Source: JBAZCO01 sp041654915 (GTDB lineage: Bacteria > Bacillota > Clostridia > Christensenellales > DTU072). Taken from it: a stretch of DNA of 18,873 bases. Each line of letters begins with the position of its first letter. Position 1 is the stretch's first letter. The stretch spans positions 1-18,873 of the forward strand of contig JBAZCO010000023.1 in NCBI GenBank assembly GCA_041654915.1. Direction: 5' to 3'. The position numbers and the translations under genes were made by a program. This document shows, piece by piece, positions 1 to 7,215 of the stretch. The notes beneath the pieces were generated by a model that did not search any database, was not told the DNA's origin, and worked only from the letters and a program-made list of their open reading frames with translations.

Positions 1-168
1 TCTAGCGACTTCATTCACGAACCCCGCACCTCTGTATTTGATGCAGGCGCAGGCATAGCCCTCAACCCCAACTTCCTCAAGTTGGTAGCGTGGTACGACA
101 ACGAATGGGGTTATAGCTGCAAAGTGGTAGACCTCATTGCACATATCTACAAGGTAGACAATAAGTAA
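1..168 (+). CDS. gapA: Glyceraldehyde-3-phosphate dehydrogenase, C-terminal fragment (5' end outside window)
   Basis: Frame 1 is open from the first base and encodes 55 residues before a TAA stop. They include SSDFIHEPRTSVFDAGAG and the highly conserved WYDNEWGYS segment of the GAPDH catalytic domain, followed by the C-terminal helix. GAPDH converts glyceraldehyde-3-phosphate, NAD+ and phosphate to 1,3-bisphosphoglycerate in the cytosol. The catalytic Cys and the NAD-binding domain lie upstream of the window. A strong terminator follows the stop by about 40 nt, so this is the end of a transcription unit. The plus-strand type I (gapA) assignment rests on this tail only. The fragment is intact in frame; truncation is due to the window edge. 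Confidence 0.95.
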   Translation, partial: SSDFIHEPRTSVFDAGAGIALNPNFLKLVAWYDNEWGYSCKVVDLIAHIYKVDNK

Positions 169-206
169 AGCAAAAGCTTTATTTAAGCTAAACTAAAACT
201 TAAACC

Positions 207-243
207 AAAAAGGCTGTTTACACTTGGGTAAGCAGCCTTTTTT
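207..243 (+). terminator. Rho-independent terminator of gapA
   Basis: A hairpin pairs AGGCTGTTTAC (211-221) with GGTAAGCAGCCT-type sequence (228-238) through one T.G wobble around a 6-nt loop. An A-run precedes it and a T6 run (238-243) follows. The A-run can also pair with the T-run, a common form of bidirectional-capable terminator. It lies about 40 nt after the gapA stop. Confidence 0.9.
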
Positions 244-245
244 AT

Positions 246-306
246 ATTAAAACTTATTCTGTATTTAAATTTTGTTCTGTATTAAAAACTTGTTCCGTAT
301 TAAAAT
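246..306. repeat. Short AT-rich tandem repeat, about 18 nt unit, 3.4 copies
   Basis: Units begin at 246, 263 and 281 and share the pattern ATTaAAa-cTT-gTTCTGT. The first copy is 17 nt, the next two are 18 nt, and a partial fourth (ATTAAAAT) begins at 299. Copies differ by a few substitutions. The array lies between two converging terminators and has no evident coding content. It may simply be a decayed intergenic repeat. Confidence 0.55.
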
Positions 307-310
307 ATAA

Positions 311-343
311 TAAAATTTTACCCCTCCATTATGGAGGGGTAAA
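311..343 (-). terminator. Rho-independent terminator of the uxu/glucosidase operon
   Basis: A perfect 12-bp inverted repeat, TTTACCCCTCCA (317-328) and TGGAGGGGTAAA (332-343), encloses a 3-nt loop. Read on the minus strand, the hairpin is followed by a T-rich stretch, as expected for a terminator placed 33 nt after the stop of the minus-strand glucosidase. On the plus strand no T-run follows, so the orientation is clear. Confidence 0.88.
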
Positions 344-375
344 CGGTAATTAATAGTTATGTTTTTGGATATAGC

Positions 376-2034
376 CTACTCCTCGTATACAACCGCCTCG
401 TATGGTCTTAGCGTCATACCGTCGGCAAACTCGGAGTCGGAGTCACGGTAGTTACTTAGTACAAGCTTTGCACCCCGTGCCTTAATATCTATTGCGTTTA
501 GGTTTACGCTCTTTTCCTTAAAGTTGCATATTACAATATAGCGCTTTTCGCCAAGCGCCCTTTCGTACACAAATAAGTTGCGGTTTTTGGGGAAGTACTC
601 CTTGTAAGTACCATTGATAATTATTTCGTTGCCTTTTCTAAAAGCAATGAGTTTTTTGTAAAAATTGAGTATTGAGTTGGGATTTTTTAGGCTTGCCTCC
701 ACATTTATCTCCCCTAAGTTGGGGTTAATTTTCATCCACGCTTGCCCATCGGTAAAGCCTGCGCCCTTGCCGCCCGTCCATTGCATAGGCGTTCTTGCGT
801 GGTCTCTGGCTCTTTTGGACATTGCCCAACGCATAAGCGGCATTGCCGGCGGAAAGAATTTTTTGGTTAGCGAAAAGATTCGTGTTGCCAAAATATCTAT
901 ATACTCTTTTTCGCTAAGTTTGATGTTTGTCATACCAATCTCTTGCCCTTGGTATACATAAGGCGTACCTTTTAGCATAAACAGAGAAACGGCAAGCATC
1001 TTGGCAAGCTCTTTAGCATATATACCTTTGGCATTGCCGTAGCGTGATATGGAGCGGGGCTGGTCGTGGTTTTCGTAATACAAAGTGTTCCAACAATCCT
1101 CGGGCATTGCCTGCCACGCAGACTGCACTTTTTTAAAATTGGGGAGGTTGAACTTTACGGGGAAAAAGTTCATTTTCATATCCACTTCCATTAACTCAAA
1201 GGTGATAGCAGAGTCTAGCTCCCCACGCTTTTCGCTAATGAGCGGCTCTACTCTGTCGTGCGTTACCCCTATTGCCTCGCCAACTATCATTGTGTCGTAT
1301 TTGCCCCAAGATTTTTCGTTGACTTCTTGCAAGTATTCGTGAATATTCGGACCTAAAACAAAGTGTTCGTCCCCGCACATTATGGGATTGAACTTGCCGT
1401 CTGGCAGTCCTTCGGCTTTGCTTATATAGGTTATTACATCGCAGCGAAAGCCGTCTACGCCTAAATCTAGCCAGAAGTTGGATATATTGATAACCTCCTC
1501 TCTAACTTTGGGATTATCCCAATTTAGGTCGGGCTGTTTTTCGCCAAACAAATGCAAATACCATTCATCAGTTTGCTCATCGTATTTCCAAGCAGAACCA
1601 GTAAATCTAGATGACCAATTATTGGGCGGCTTTTTGCCTTTGCCCTTTCGCCATATATAATAGTCACGGTATGGGTTGTCTTTAGACTTGCGGCTCTCTT
1701 GAAACCAAAAATGCTCGTCCGACGAATGGTTTACCACCAAATCCATAACCAAGCGTATGCCCCGCTTGTGCATACCGTCTATCATCTCCTTCCAATCATC
1801 CAAAGTCCCATACTCGGGGTTGATGCTTGTGTAGTCGGAAATATCGTATCCGTTATCATCATTAGGGGTGGCATATACGGGGGAGAGCCATACGGCGGTT
1901 ATCCCAAGTTCTTGCAGATAGTCAAGTTTTTCTATAATTCCCCTAATGTCACCAATGCCGTCACCGTTAGAATCCTTAAAACTGCGGGGGTAAATTTGAT
2001 AAAAAACCGCATCTTTGTACCATCTTGTTTTCAT
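376..2034 (-). CDS. malL: GH13 alpha-glucosidase, oligo-1,6-glucosidase type
   Basis: A 552-residue cytosolic glycoside hydrolase of the oligo-1,6-glucosidase / alpha-glucosidase subfamily (family length about 550-560). It releases glucose from the non-reducing end of isomalto- or malto-oligosaccharides. GH13 regions are visible: DLVVNH (98-103), the subfamily mark QPDLNW (167-172), GFRCDV with nucleophile Asp199, GEA with acid/base Glu253, and NHD with His323/Asp324. Val200 directly after the nucleophile is the residue type linked to alpha-1,6 preference; Thr or Ala there goes with alpha-1,4. There is no signal peptide. I chose the ATG at 2034 (MKTRWYKDAV) because an AGGAGGAG site sits just upstream; an in-frame TTG at 2058 would place that site inside the gene. 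It is the last gene of the operon, 80 nt after the Gfo/Idh/MocA gene. The symbol is by family; substrate is inferred. Confidence 0.9.
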   Translation of the reverse strand: MKTRWYKDAVFYQIYPRSFKDSNGDGIGDIRGIIEKLDYLQELGITAVWLSPVYATPNDDNGYDISDYTSINPEYGTLDDWKEMIDGMHKRGIRLVMDLVVNHSSDEHFWFQESRKSKDNPYRDYYIWRKGKGKKPPNNWSSRFTGSAWKYDEQTDEWYLHLFGEKQPDLNWDNPKVREEVINISNFWLDLGVDGFRCDVITYISKAEGLPDGKFNPIMCGDEHFVLGPNIHEYLQEVNEKSWGKYDTMIVGEAIGVTHDRVEPLISEKRGELDSAITFELMEVDMKMNFFPVKFNLPNFKKVQSAWQAMPEDCWNTLYYENHDQPRSISRYGNAKGIYAKELAKMLAVSLFMLKGTPYVYQGQEIGMTNIKLSEKEYIDILATRIFSLTKKFFPPAMPLMRWAMSKRARDHARTPMQWTGGKGAGFTDGQAWMKINPNLGEINVEASLKNPNSILNFYKKLIAFRKGNEIIINGTYKEYFPKNRNLFVYERALGEKRYIVICNFKEKSVNLNAIDIKARGAKLVLSNYRDSDSEFADGMTLRPYEAVVYEE

Positions 2035-2038
2035 AAAA

Positions 2039-2046
2039 CTCCTCCT
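2039..2046 (-). promoter_or_regulatory. Ribosome binding site that sets the glucosidase start
   Basis: AGGAGGAG on the minus strand ends 4 nt before the ATG at 2034 (AGGAGGAGTTTTATG). It excludes the in-frame TTG at 2058 as the main start. Confidence 0.85.
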
Positions 2047-2114
2047 TTTAACCGCCAAACAGCCTAATATCTTTACTAGAGTTATTTTATAGGCGGATAG
2101 TTTAGGTGATTAAT

Positions 2115-3266
2115 TTATACTTTCTTTTTGTTGATTTCCTTTTCTTCCTCGATACGCTTTTTAAGCTCTTCTTCAAAAAGCGCCTCGTCTAGCGGCAACT
2201 CAACCGATTTCCCTAGCCAACCCGAAAGGTGTATAGCGTTTGATATTGTCAACCCGTTAATGCCCTCCTCGCCCGGTGCTATTAGCGGTTCTTTAAAAAG
2301 TATATTGTTGGTAAAGTTTTTAAGTATTTTTGCGTGTTGCCCTGTAACCATACTGAGCAGCCGTTCTGGAAGTGACATTCTCTTTACTATGCGGCGGGAA
2401 GGAATTTTGGGCATAAACTTCTCGTTGGTTGCGTTAAACTCGGTTTCGGACACCGCTAATTCATTAAATATTAGCTTGCCGTTCTCTATTACAAGCTTGC
2501 CTTTGTCGCCGTCAATTTCCAAACGGTTAGTGCCGGGGAAATCGTGCGTAGATGTGACAAACACACCGCTTGCGCCGTTTTTATACTCAAAGTAGGCGGT
2601 AACATCGTTTTCCACATTGATGTTTCGCTTTTGCCCAACTTTGGTAAAGCCCGTCACCTTGGACGGCATACCGCCTAGCCATTGGAATAAGTCAAGCTGA
2701 TGCGGGCATTGATTGATTAGCACTCCGCCGCCTTCGCCCACCCAAGTTCCCCTCCAACCGCCTTGGTCGTAGTAGGCTTGAGGGCGATACCAATCGGTAA
2801 TTATCCAATTTATACGCTTTAACTCCCCAATTCTGCCTGCCGTTACAAGCTCTTTTGCCTTAGCGTATAGCCTGTCGGTGCGTTGGTTGTACATTATTGC
2901 AAATGTCAAGTCCTTTTTTTCTGCCGCAAGAGCGTTAAGCTCCCTTATTGCCGAAGTATATACTCCAGCGGGTTTTTCAATTAGGGTGTGCAAGCCCTTT
3001 TCTAGCGCCTCTTTTGCAATAGAGGGGTGGTCATAGTGCGGGGTGGCAACAACTACTGCGTCAATCAAGCCGCTGTCCAGCATCTCTTTGTAGTCGGAAA
3101 AAACTTTTGCGGCGGGCAGATTTTTTGCCGCCCACTCCCGCCTTTCCTCCGCTGTGTCGCAAACGGCTGTCAAAACTGCATTTTTTATCGTCTTTAGCTT
3201 GAGCCGCATTGCGTGCAATGAGCCCATTTTGCCTATGCCAACGATACCAAATCTTACCTTATCCAT
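2115..3266 (-). CDS. Gfo/Idh/MocA family NAD(P)-dependent sugar oxidoreductase
   Basis: A 383-residue cytosolic dehydrogenase. The N-terminal Rossmann fold shows GIVGIGKMG (Gly10/Gly12/Gly15) and the family EKP motif at 97-99, where the Lys normally contacts cofactor and substrate. The C-terminal alpha/beta domain has CPHQLDLFQW, in which His189 and Asp192 match the usual catalytic His/Asp area. Such enzymes oxidise or reduce a ring hydroxyl or keto group of sugars, inositols or glycosides; the substrate cannot be read from sequence. The start codon lies inside the end of the upstream TIM-barrel gene (8-nt overlap, ATGGATAA), with GAGGTG as a possible binding site, so the two are probably translationally coupled. 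The C-terminus ends in a charged Glu/Lys tail. The family call is firm; function is open. Confidence 0.9.
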   Translation of the reverse strand: MDKVRFGIVGIGKMGSLHAMRLKLKTIKNAVLTAVCDTAEERREWAAKNLPAAKVFSDYKEMLDSGLIDAVVVATPHYDHPSIAKEALEKGLHTLIEKPAGVYTSAIRELNALAAEKKDLTFAIMYNQRTDRLYAKAKELVTAGRIGELKRINWIITDWYRPQAYYDQGGWRGTWVGEGGGVLINQCPHQLDLFQWLGGMPSKVTGFTKVGQKRNINVENDVTAYFEYKNGASGVFVTSTHDFPGTNRLEIDGDKGKLVIENGKLIFNELAVSETEFNATNEKFMPKIPSRRIVKRMSLPERLLSMVTGQHAKILKNFTNNILFKEPLIAPGEEGINGLTISNAIHLSGWLGKSVELPLDEALFEEELKKRIEEEKEINKKKV

Positions 3267-4191
3267 TATTCACCTCGCCTATGAGTTTTTTAAGATTTTC
3301 GTACTGCAAAAGAAAAACATCTTGGCGGGAAACTTTATCAATCATCTTTTTTCCCAACAATCTATCTAGCTTGCGGAACGAATTGTAGTATTTTTTTAAT
3401 ATAAACGGAACAAAGGGTGTGAAGTACACAATTTTTCTAAGAAGGGCATACTTCATTGTATGCGGCTCCATTGTCATAAAACCTTGATAATTCCTTTGGG
3501 AAAGCTCCTCAAAAAGCTCCCTATACTTGCCGTCCCCCAGCCCCACAGGGTACTCAATTTTGCTATCCCTATCACAATCTTTAATGTGATAATACACCGT
3601 GTAATCCTTAACTTTATGGAAGGCGGCTACAGGGTCTACATCGCATTGGATATAGTTGCTTGCATCATAAATTAGCTTGAATTGCTCGTTATTAAATGTG
3701 TGGTACAAGTCCAAACATCTGTCGTCTGTGTCGCCATATATATGCTTTTCGTTTTCGTGCAGAAGGATAACTTTACTTCCCTCAACCGCATTTAAAAAGC
3801 CTTGCATCTTTTCAATTACCGCATCTCTGTAATCGGCGGGGTTTTCGCCTTTTTTAATAAAAAAGCTGAATATTCGTATATAATCACATTCCATAGCCTC
3901 GGCAATTTTTACAAGTTCTTTAAGTTGCCCAAGCTGTTTTTGATAGCCTTCGTCATCCTCAACATGAACCTTGCCTATGGGACTGCCGATAGAGCTAAAT
4001 TTAACGCCCGCTGCATCTAGTCGGGGCTTGATATCCCTAATAAATTCTTCGGCGGTGAAGTCGGCTATATTTCTGCCGTCCAGATTGCGGGGGCATAGGT
4101 ATTTTTCGCCCAACTTGTTTATTAGTTCTAGTTGTTTGTCTAGGCTGCCGTTATACTCATCGTAAAAGCCTGAAATATTAACTTTAAGCAT
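3259..4191 (-). CDS. Sugar phosphate isomerase/epimerase-like TIM-barrel protein
   Basis: A 310-residue protein of the xylose isomerase-like / AP-endonuclease-2 TIM-barrel superfamily. Likely metal ligands fall at the expected strand ends: Glu146 (LLHENE), Asp176 (YDASN), His202 (YYHIKD) and Glu242 (TMEPH). Members isomerise, epimerise or dehydrate sugars and keto-inositols using a divalent metal. A C-terminal extension after about residue 250 (LLRKIVYFTPFVPFILKKYY) is hydrophobic and basic and carries no motif I recognise; a membrane-surface role is possible but unproven. The start ATG is preceded by AAGGAG. The gene follows the SDR gene after a 34-nt gap and overlaps the next dehydrogenase gene by 8 nt, which implies joint action on one substrate. 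The exact reaction is unknown. Confidence 0.85.
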   Translation of the reverse strand: MLKVNISGFYDEYNGSLDKQLELINKLGEKYLCPRNLDGRNIADFTAEEFIRDIKPRLDAAGVKFSSIGSPIGKVHVEDDEGYQKQLGQLKELVKIAEAMECDYIRIFSFFIKKGENPADYRDAVIEKMQGFLNAVEGSKVILLHENEKHIYGDTDDRCLDLYHTFNNEQFKLIYDASNYIQCDVDPVAAFHKVKDYTVYYHIKDCDRDSKIEYPVGLGDGKYRELFEELSQRNYQGFMTMEPHTMKYALLRKIVYFTPFVPFILKKYYNSFRKLDRLLGKKMIDKVSRQDVFLLQYENLKKLIGEVNNG

Positions 4192-4225
4192 ATAAATCTC
4201 CTTGTATATCGTGGGTTTTTAACAG

Positions 4226-5074
4226 TTATACTCCTGAATAGGCGCTGAATCCGCCGTCTACAGGCACGATAATCCCCGTAACAAACCCAGAAAAATTATC
4301 GTCTGATAGCCAATACAGCGTGCCGATTAAGTCATCCACCTCGCCAAATCGTCCCATTGGTGTATGCGAGATAATTTTGTGTGAGCGAGCGGTGAGTTTC
4401 CCGTTCTCATCATACAAAAGGGCGGCATTTTGTGCCGTGGAGAAAAACCCCGGCGCAATTGCGTTTACCCGTATACCCGATGCGGCAAAATGTACTGCAA
4501 GCCATTCTGTAAAGTTGGATACTGCCGCTTTTGCGGCGCTGTAAGCGGGTATTTTGGTGAGCGGTCTAAACGCATTCATACTAGATACATTTATCACGCT
4601 CCCCCCTGTCTTTACCATACTGCGGGCAAAAACTTGGGTGGTTAGCAGTATGCCCGTGAAGTTTAAATCAAATACCTTTTTTATACTATCCGCTTCAAGT
4701 GAGAAAAAAGTTTTAAGGTCGGGGTTGTCTATATCGCCCTCGTCGTAGTACTCTTTATCTGTTGTGGCGGCGGGGTGGTTGCCGCCAGCGCCGTTGATTA
4801 ATATATTTATTTCGCCCACTTCGGACAACACAGCCGCCAAACAATTTTCCAGACTAGCTTTATCAAGGACATTGGCATAAAAAGCTTTGGCAAAGCCGCC
4901 CTCCGCCCTAATTTCGGCGGCGGCTGCCTCCGCTTTGTCTAGGTTTATGTCTATTAGCGCAACCCGTGCGCCCACTTTGGCAACCGCTTTAGCAAAGCCC
5001 TTGCAAATCACGCCTGCAGCCCCTGTGATAGCAATATTTTTGTTGCTTAAATCTATTTTTGCCGTGTAACCCAT
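4226..5074 (-). CDS. uxuB: SDR-family oxidoreductase, D-mannonate oxidoreductase (fructuronate reductase) type
   Basis: A 282-residue short-chain dehydrogenase. It shows the nucleotide motif TGAAG (17-21), NGAG (94-97), catalytic Ser164/Ser165 (VSSMNA) and YSAAK with Tyr178 and Lys182. The C-terminal PVDGGFSAYSGV is typical of this subgroup. The long insert with Asp/Glu-rich DEGDIDNPDL (111-120) is also seen in the SDR proteins that Firmicutes encode next to mannonate dehydratase. The likely reaction is interconversion of D-fructuronate and D-mannonate with NAD(H), the step before UxuA. It is not related to the longer E. coli UxuB, so the symbol follows Bacillus usage. Its ATG overlaps the uxuA stop by one base (TAATG), a translational coupling signal. 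It could also act on another keto sugar acid. Confidence 0.8.
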   Translation of the reverse strand: MGYTAKIDLSNKNIAITGAAGVICKGFAKAVAKVGARVALIDINLDKAEAAAAEIRAEGGFAKAFYANVLDKASLENCLAAVLSEVGEINILINGAGGNHPAATTDKEYYDEGDIDNPDLKTFFSLEADSIKKVFDLNFTGILLTTQVFARSMVKTGGSVINVSSMNAFRPLTKIPAYSAAKAAVSNFTEWLAVHFAASGIRVNAIAPGFFSTAQNAALLYDENGKLTARSHKIISHTPMGRFGEVDDLIGTLYWLSDDNFSGFVTGIIVPVDGGFSAYSGV

Positions 5075-6114
5075 TAGTTTAACTCCTTTTGTAACGCCTC
5101 AAAAAGCCCCGCTACATACATTGCGCCAAGCGCTCTATCGTAAAGTCCATAGCCGGGCTTGCCCTCTTCGCCCCAAATCATTCTGCCGTGGTCGGGGCGC
5201 ACATAGCCGTTAAAGCCCGTTTGCACAAGAGCTTTTACTATCCCATAAATATCCAAACTGCCGCAATCGGTGGGGTGTGCGGTTTCCTCAAAAGCACGCT
5301 TCCCCGTATATTTTATATTGCGGATATGCACAAAATGCACTCTGCCTTTGGCAACTTTTATCATATTTGTCAAATTATTGCTTTCGGCTGCGCCCCAAGA
5401 GCCTGTGCAAAATGTAACACCGTTATATTCGGACGGATAGAGGTTTAGAAAACGCACAAGACTTTTCTCGTCTGTGATAATCCTAGGCAAACCAAATATG
5501 CCCCACGGCGGGTCGTCTGGGTGTATTGCCATTTTTACCCCATACTGCTCGGCTGCGGGGATAATTCTCCCCAAGAAATAGGTAAGGTTTTCCCAAAGTT
5601 TTTCTTCGTCGGTATGCTCATATTTTTTTAGTAGAGCAACAAGCTCCTCCCGTGTATAGCTCTCGTCCCAACCGGGCAAAGAGAGTGTGCTTGTTAGAGG
5701 GTTCATTTTTAGCACAGTTTTTTCGTCATAGGCAAGAGCGTTAGAGCCGTCAGGGTTTTCCTTGCGCATCTCGCTCCTTAGCCAATCAAACACCGGCATA
5801 AAGTTATAACAAATAACTTTTACCCCGTGCTTAGAAAGCCTTTTAATGTTCTCAATATAATTATCTATCAAAACATCATAATTATCTGTTTTAAGCTTGA
5901 TATTTTCGTGAACAGGCACACTTTCTACAACTTCAAAGGTGAGGTTTTGCGCATGTGCGGCATTTTTCACTTTTAAGATGCTTTCCTCGCTCCAAACTTC
6001 GCCTGCCGGAACATCATATACCGCCGAAACTATACCCTTTACAACAGGGATTTGCCGTATTTGATTTAACTTGACATTGTCGTTGTCACCATACCATCTA
6101 AAAGTCATTTTCAT
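5074..6114 (-). CDS. uxuA: D-mannonate dehydratase
   Basis: UxuA dehydrates D-mannonate to 2-keto-3-deoxygluconate in hexuronate catabolism, in the cytosol, with a divalent metal. The N-terminus MKMTFRWYG, the IRQIPVVKGIVSAVYDVPAGEVW region, the HPDDPPWGIFGLPRI block and the C-terminal GSLD, RPDHGRM and YGLYDRALG blocks are diagnostic. From the ATG at 6114 the protein is 346 residues, close to the family length. The reading frame extends five codons further to 6129, but family N-termini begin at MKMTFRWYG. No ribosome binding site precedes 6114; the promoter's predicted start of transcription falls on this ATG. It is the first gene of the operon, and its stop overlaps the next start as TAATG. 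No uxaC or kdgK/kdgA genes lie in the window. Confidence 0.93.
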   Translation of the reverse strand: MKMTFRWYGDNDNVKLNQIRQIPVVKGIVSAVYDVPAGEVWSEESILKVKNAAHAQNLTFEVVESVPVHENIKLKTDNYDVLIDNYIENIKRLSKHGVKVICYNFMPVFDWLRSEMRKENPDGSNALAYDEKTVLKMNPLTSTLSLPGWDESYTREELVALLKKYEHTDEEKLWENLTYFLGRIIPAAEQYGVKMAIHPDDPPWGIFGLPRIITDEKSLVRFLNLYPSEYNGVTFCTGSWGAAESNNLTNMIKVAKGRVHFVHIRNIKYTGKRAFEETAHPTDCGSLDIYGIVKALVQTGFNGYVRPDHGRMIWGEEGKPGYGLYDRALGAMYVAGLFEALQKELN

Positions 6115-6120
6115 AATAAT

Positions 6121-6149
6121 ATTATACAATAAGTTTATTATTATTTCAA
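6121..6149 (-). promoter_or_regulatory. Sigma-A promoter of the uxu operon, leaderless spacing
   Basis: On the minus strand, TTGAAA (6144-6149), a 17-nt spacer and TATAAT (6121-6126) form a near-consensus sigma-A promoter. Exactly six bases (6120-6115) separate the -10 box from the A of the uxuA ATG at 6114, the normal distance to the start of transcription. There is no purine-rich ribosome site in between. The expected mRNA therefore begins at or next to the start codon. Confidence 0.8.
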
Positions 6150-6193
6150 GGCTTAAAGTATGCTATTGATATACTCTTAATATTATATAACAT

Positions 6194-6715
6194 ATGAACA
6201 TAGTATTTAGTTTAATATTAGTGGCGGGGGTGGTGTCTATGATGATACTCCAGCCTGAAAAAATTATGCCCGTTATGCTTGGCGGGGCAGAAATGAGTCT
6301 CTTGTTTGCAACCAAACTCTATATGATTTATGCGGTTTGGATGTCTGTAATAAAAGTGCTTGAAAAAAGCGGCGCAGACAAGACAATAGCAAAAACGCTC
6401 ATACCCGTGACAAAGCGTCTTTTCAAAGAGGAAAATCAAACCGCATACCGACACTTAACGCTAAATCTATCGGCAAACCTATTGGGAATGGGCGGAGCGG
6501 CAACGCCAATGGGAATAAAATCAATAGAAACAATGACAAAACAAAAAAACCGCATAATGTTAGTGGTGATAAACTCTACCTCTATCCAACTGATACCCAC
6601 GACAATATTGGCAATGCGTGTTGGGGCTACAACAGATATATTGCTGCCCTCTTTTTTAGTCAATGTGGCCACAACGGCAATAGGGATAATTTTAGTAAAG
6701 GTGTTTGTAAAATGA
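6194..6715 (+). CDS. spmA: Spore maturation protein A
   Basis: A 173-residue membrane protein with a hydrophobic N-terminal segment (about 1-20), a second hydrophobic region (about 33-55) and a hydrophobic C-terminal helix. The core NLSANLLGMGGAATPMGIKSIE is the conserved nucleoside-recognition/gate signature of SpmA. INSTSIQLIPTTILAMR follows, as in the family. In Bacillus, SpmA and SpmB are needed for core dehydration of the developing spore. The protein is slightly shorter than B. subtilis SpmA (about 196 residues). The ATG at 6194 has no visible ribosome binding site; a GGGGGTGG upstream of Met16 (6239) would remove the first membrane helix, so I keep 6194. I see no convincing sporulation sigma promoter in the 79-bp divergent gap shared with uxuA. 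It overlaps spmB by 4 nt (ATGA). Confidence 0.88.
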   Translation: MNIVFSLILVAGVVSMMILQPEKIMPVMLGGAEMSLLFATKLYMIYAVWMSVIKVLEKSGADKTIAKTLIPVTKRLFKEENQTAYRHLTLNLSANLLGMGGAATPMGIKSIETMTKQKNRIMLVVINSTSIQLIPTTILAMRVGATTDILLPSFLVNVATTAIGIILVKVFVK

Positions 6716-7215
6716 TTTACACCGTGCCAATACTGCTGCTTATAACATTTGTAATTGCGATAGTAAAAAAAGTATCGCTATTTGACAGCTTTACCGAAGG
6801 TTCAAAAGAGGCGATGACATTGATATTAAATTTGATACCCTACCTTACGGCAATTTTTATCGCTGTTGAACTGATGCGTGCAAGCGGCTTGTCTGTAATA
6901 ATTGGCAAAAGCCTAGCGCCCGTGTTCACACTGCTTGGCGTACCTCACGAACTTGCGGAGTTAATCATACTCCGCCCCCTTTCGGGCAGCGGAAGTTTGG
7001 TATTGCTAGAAAGTATTTACCGAGACTACGGCTTGGATAGCTATCCCGCAAGAGTGGCAAGCGTGATAATGGGCAGTACGGATACGGTTTTTTATATCAC
7101 CGCCGTATACTTTTCCACCGTAAAAGAAAAAAGAACGGGTCTAGCCGTTCCCATTGCGCTTGTGGCATCACTGTTTGGCACTGTGCTTGCCGCTTTTTTG
7201 TGTCGTTTATTCTAG
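6712..7215 (+). CDS. spmB: Spore maturation protein B
   Basis: A 167-residue integral membrane protein paired with SpmA. It contains the family core LILRPLSGSGSLVLLESIYRDYG-like segment (about 84-106; ILRPLSGSGSL is the clearest part), then SVIMGSTDTVFYITAVYFS and a final hydrophobic helix. It belongs to the nucleoside-recognition (gate) superfamily, as does SpmA, and is expected to act in the spore envelope membranes. The ATGA overlap with spmA supports coupled translation. Its last 9 bp overlap tail to tail with rsmI, with no terminator between them. The dacB gene that often sits upstream of spmAB is absent here, where uxuA lies divergently instead. Confidence 0.9.
   Translation: MIYTVPILLLITFVIAIVKKVSLFDSFTEGSKEAMTLILNLIPYLTAIFIAVELMRASGLSVIIGKSLAPVFTLLGVPHELAELIILRPLSGSGSLVLLESIYRDYGLDSYPARVASVIMGSTDTVFYITAVYFSTVKEKRTGLAVPIALVASLFGTVLAAFLCRLF

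Noticed and set aside
2035..2114. A terminator or separate promoter before the glucosidase gene
   Set aside because: Only a weak 5-bp inverted repeat (GCCTA/TAGGC) with a long loop is visible, with no T-run and no good promoter boxes; I treat the gene as part of the operon.
6239..6244. Met16 or Met17 of spmA as the true start, using GGGGGTGG as the ribosome site
   Set aside because: It would delete the N-terminal membrane helix that family members have; the G-rich stretch is probably coincidental coding sequence (VAGVV).
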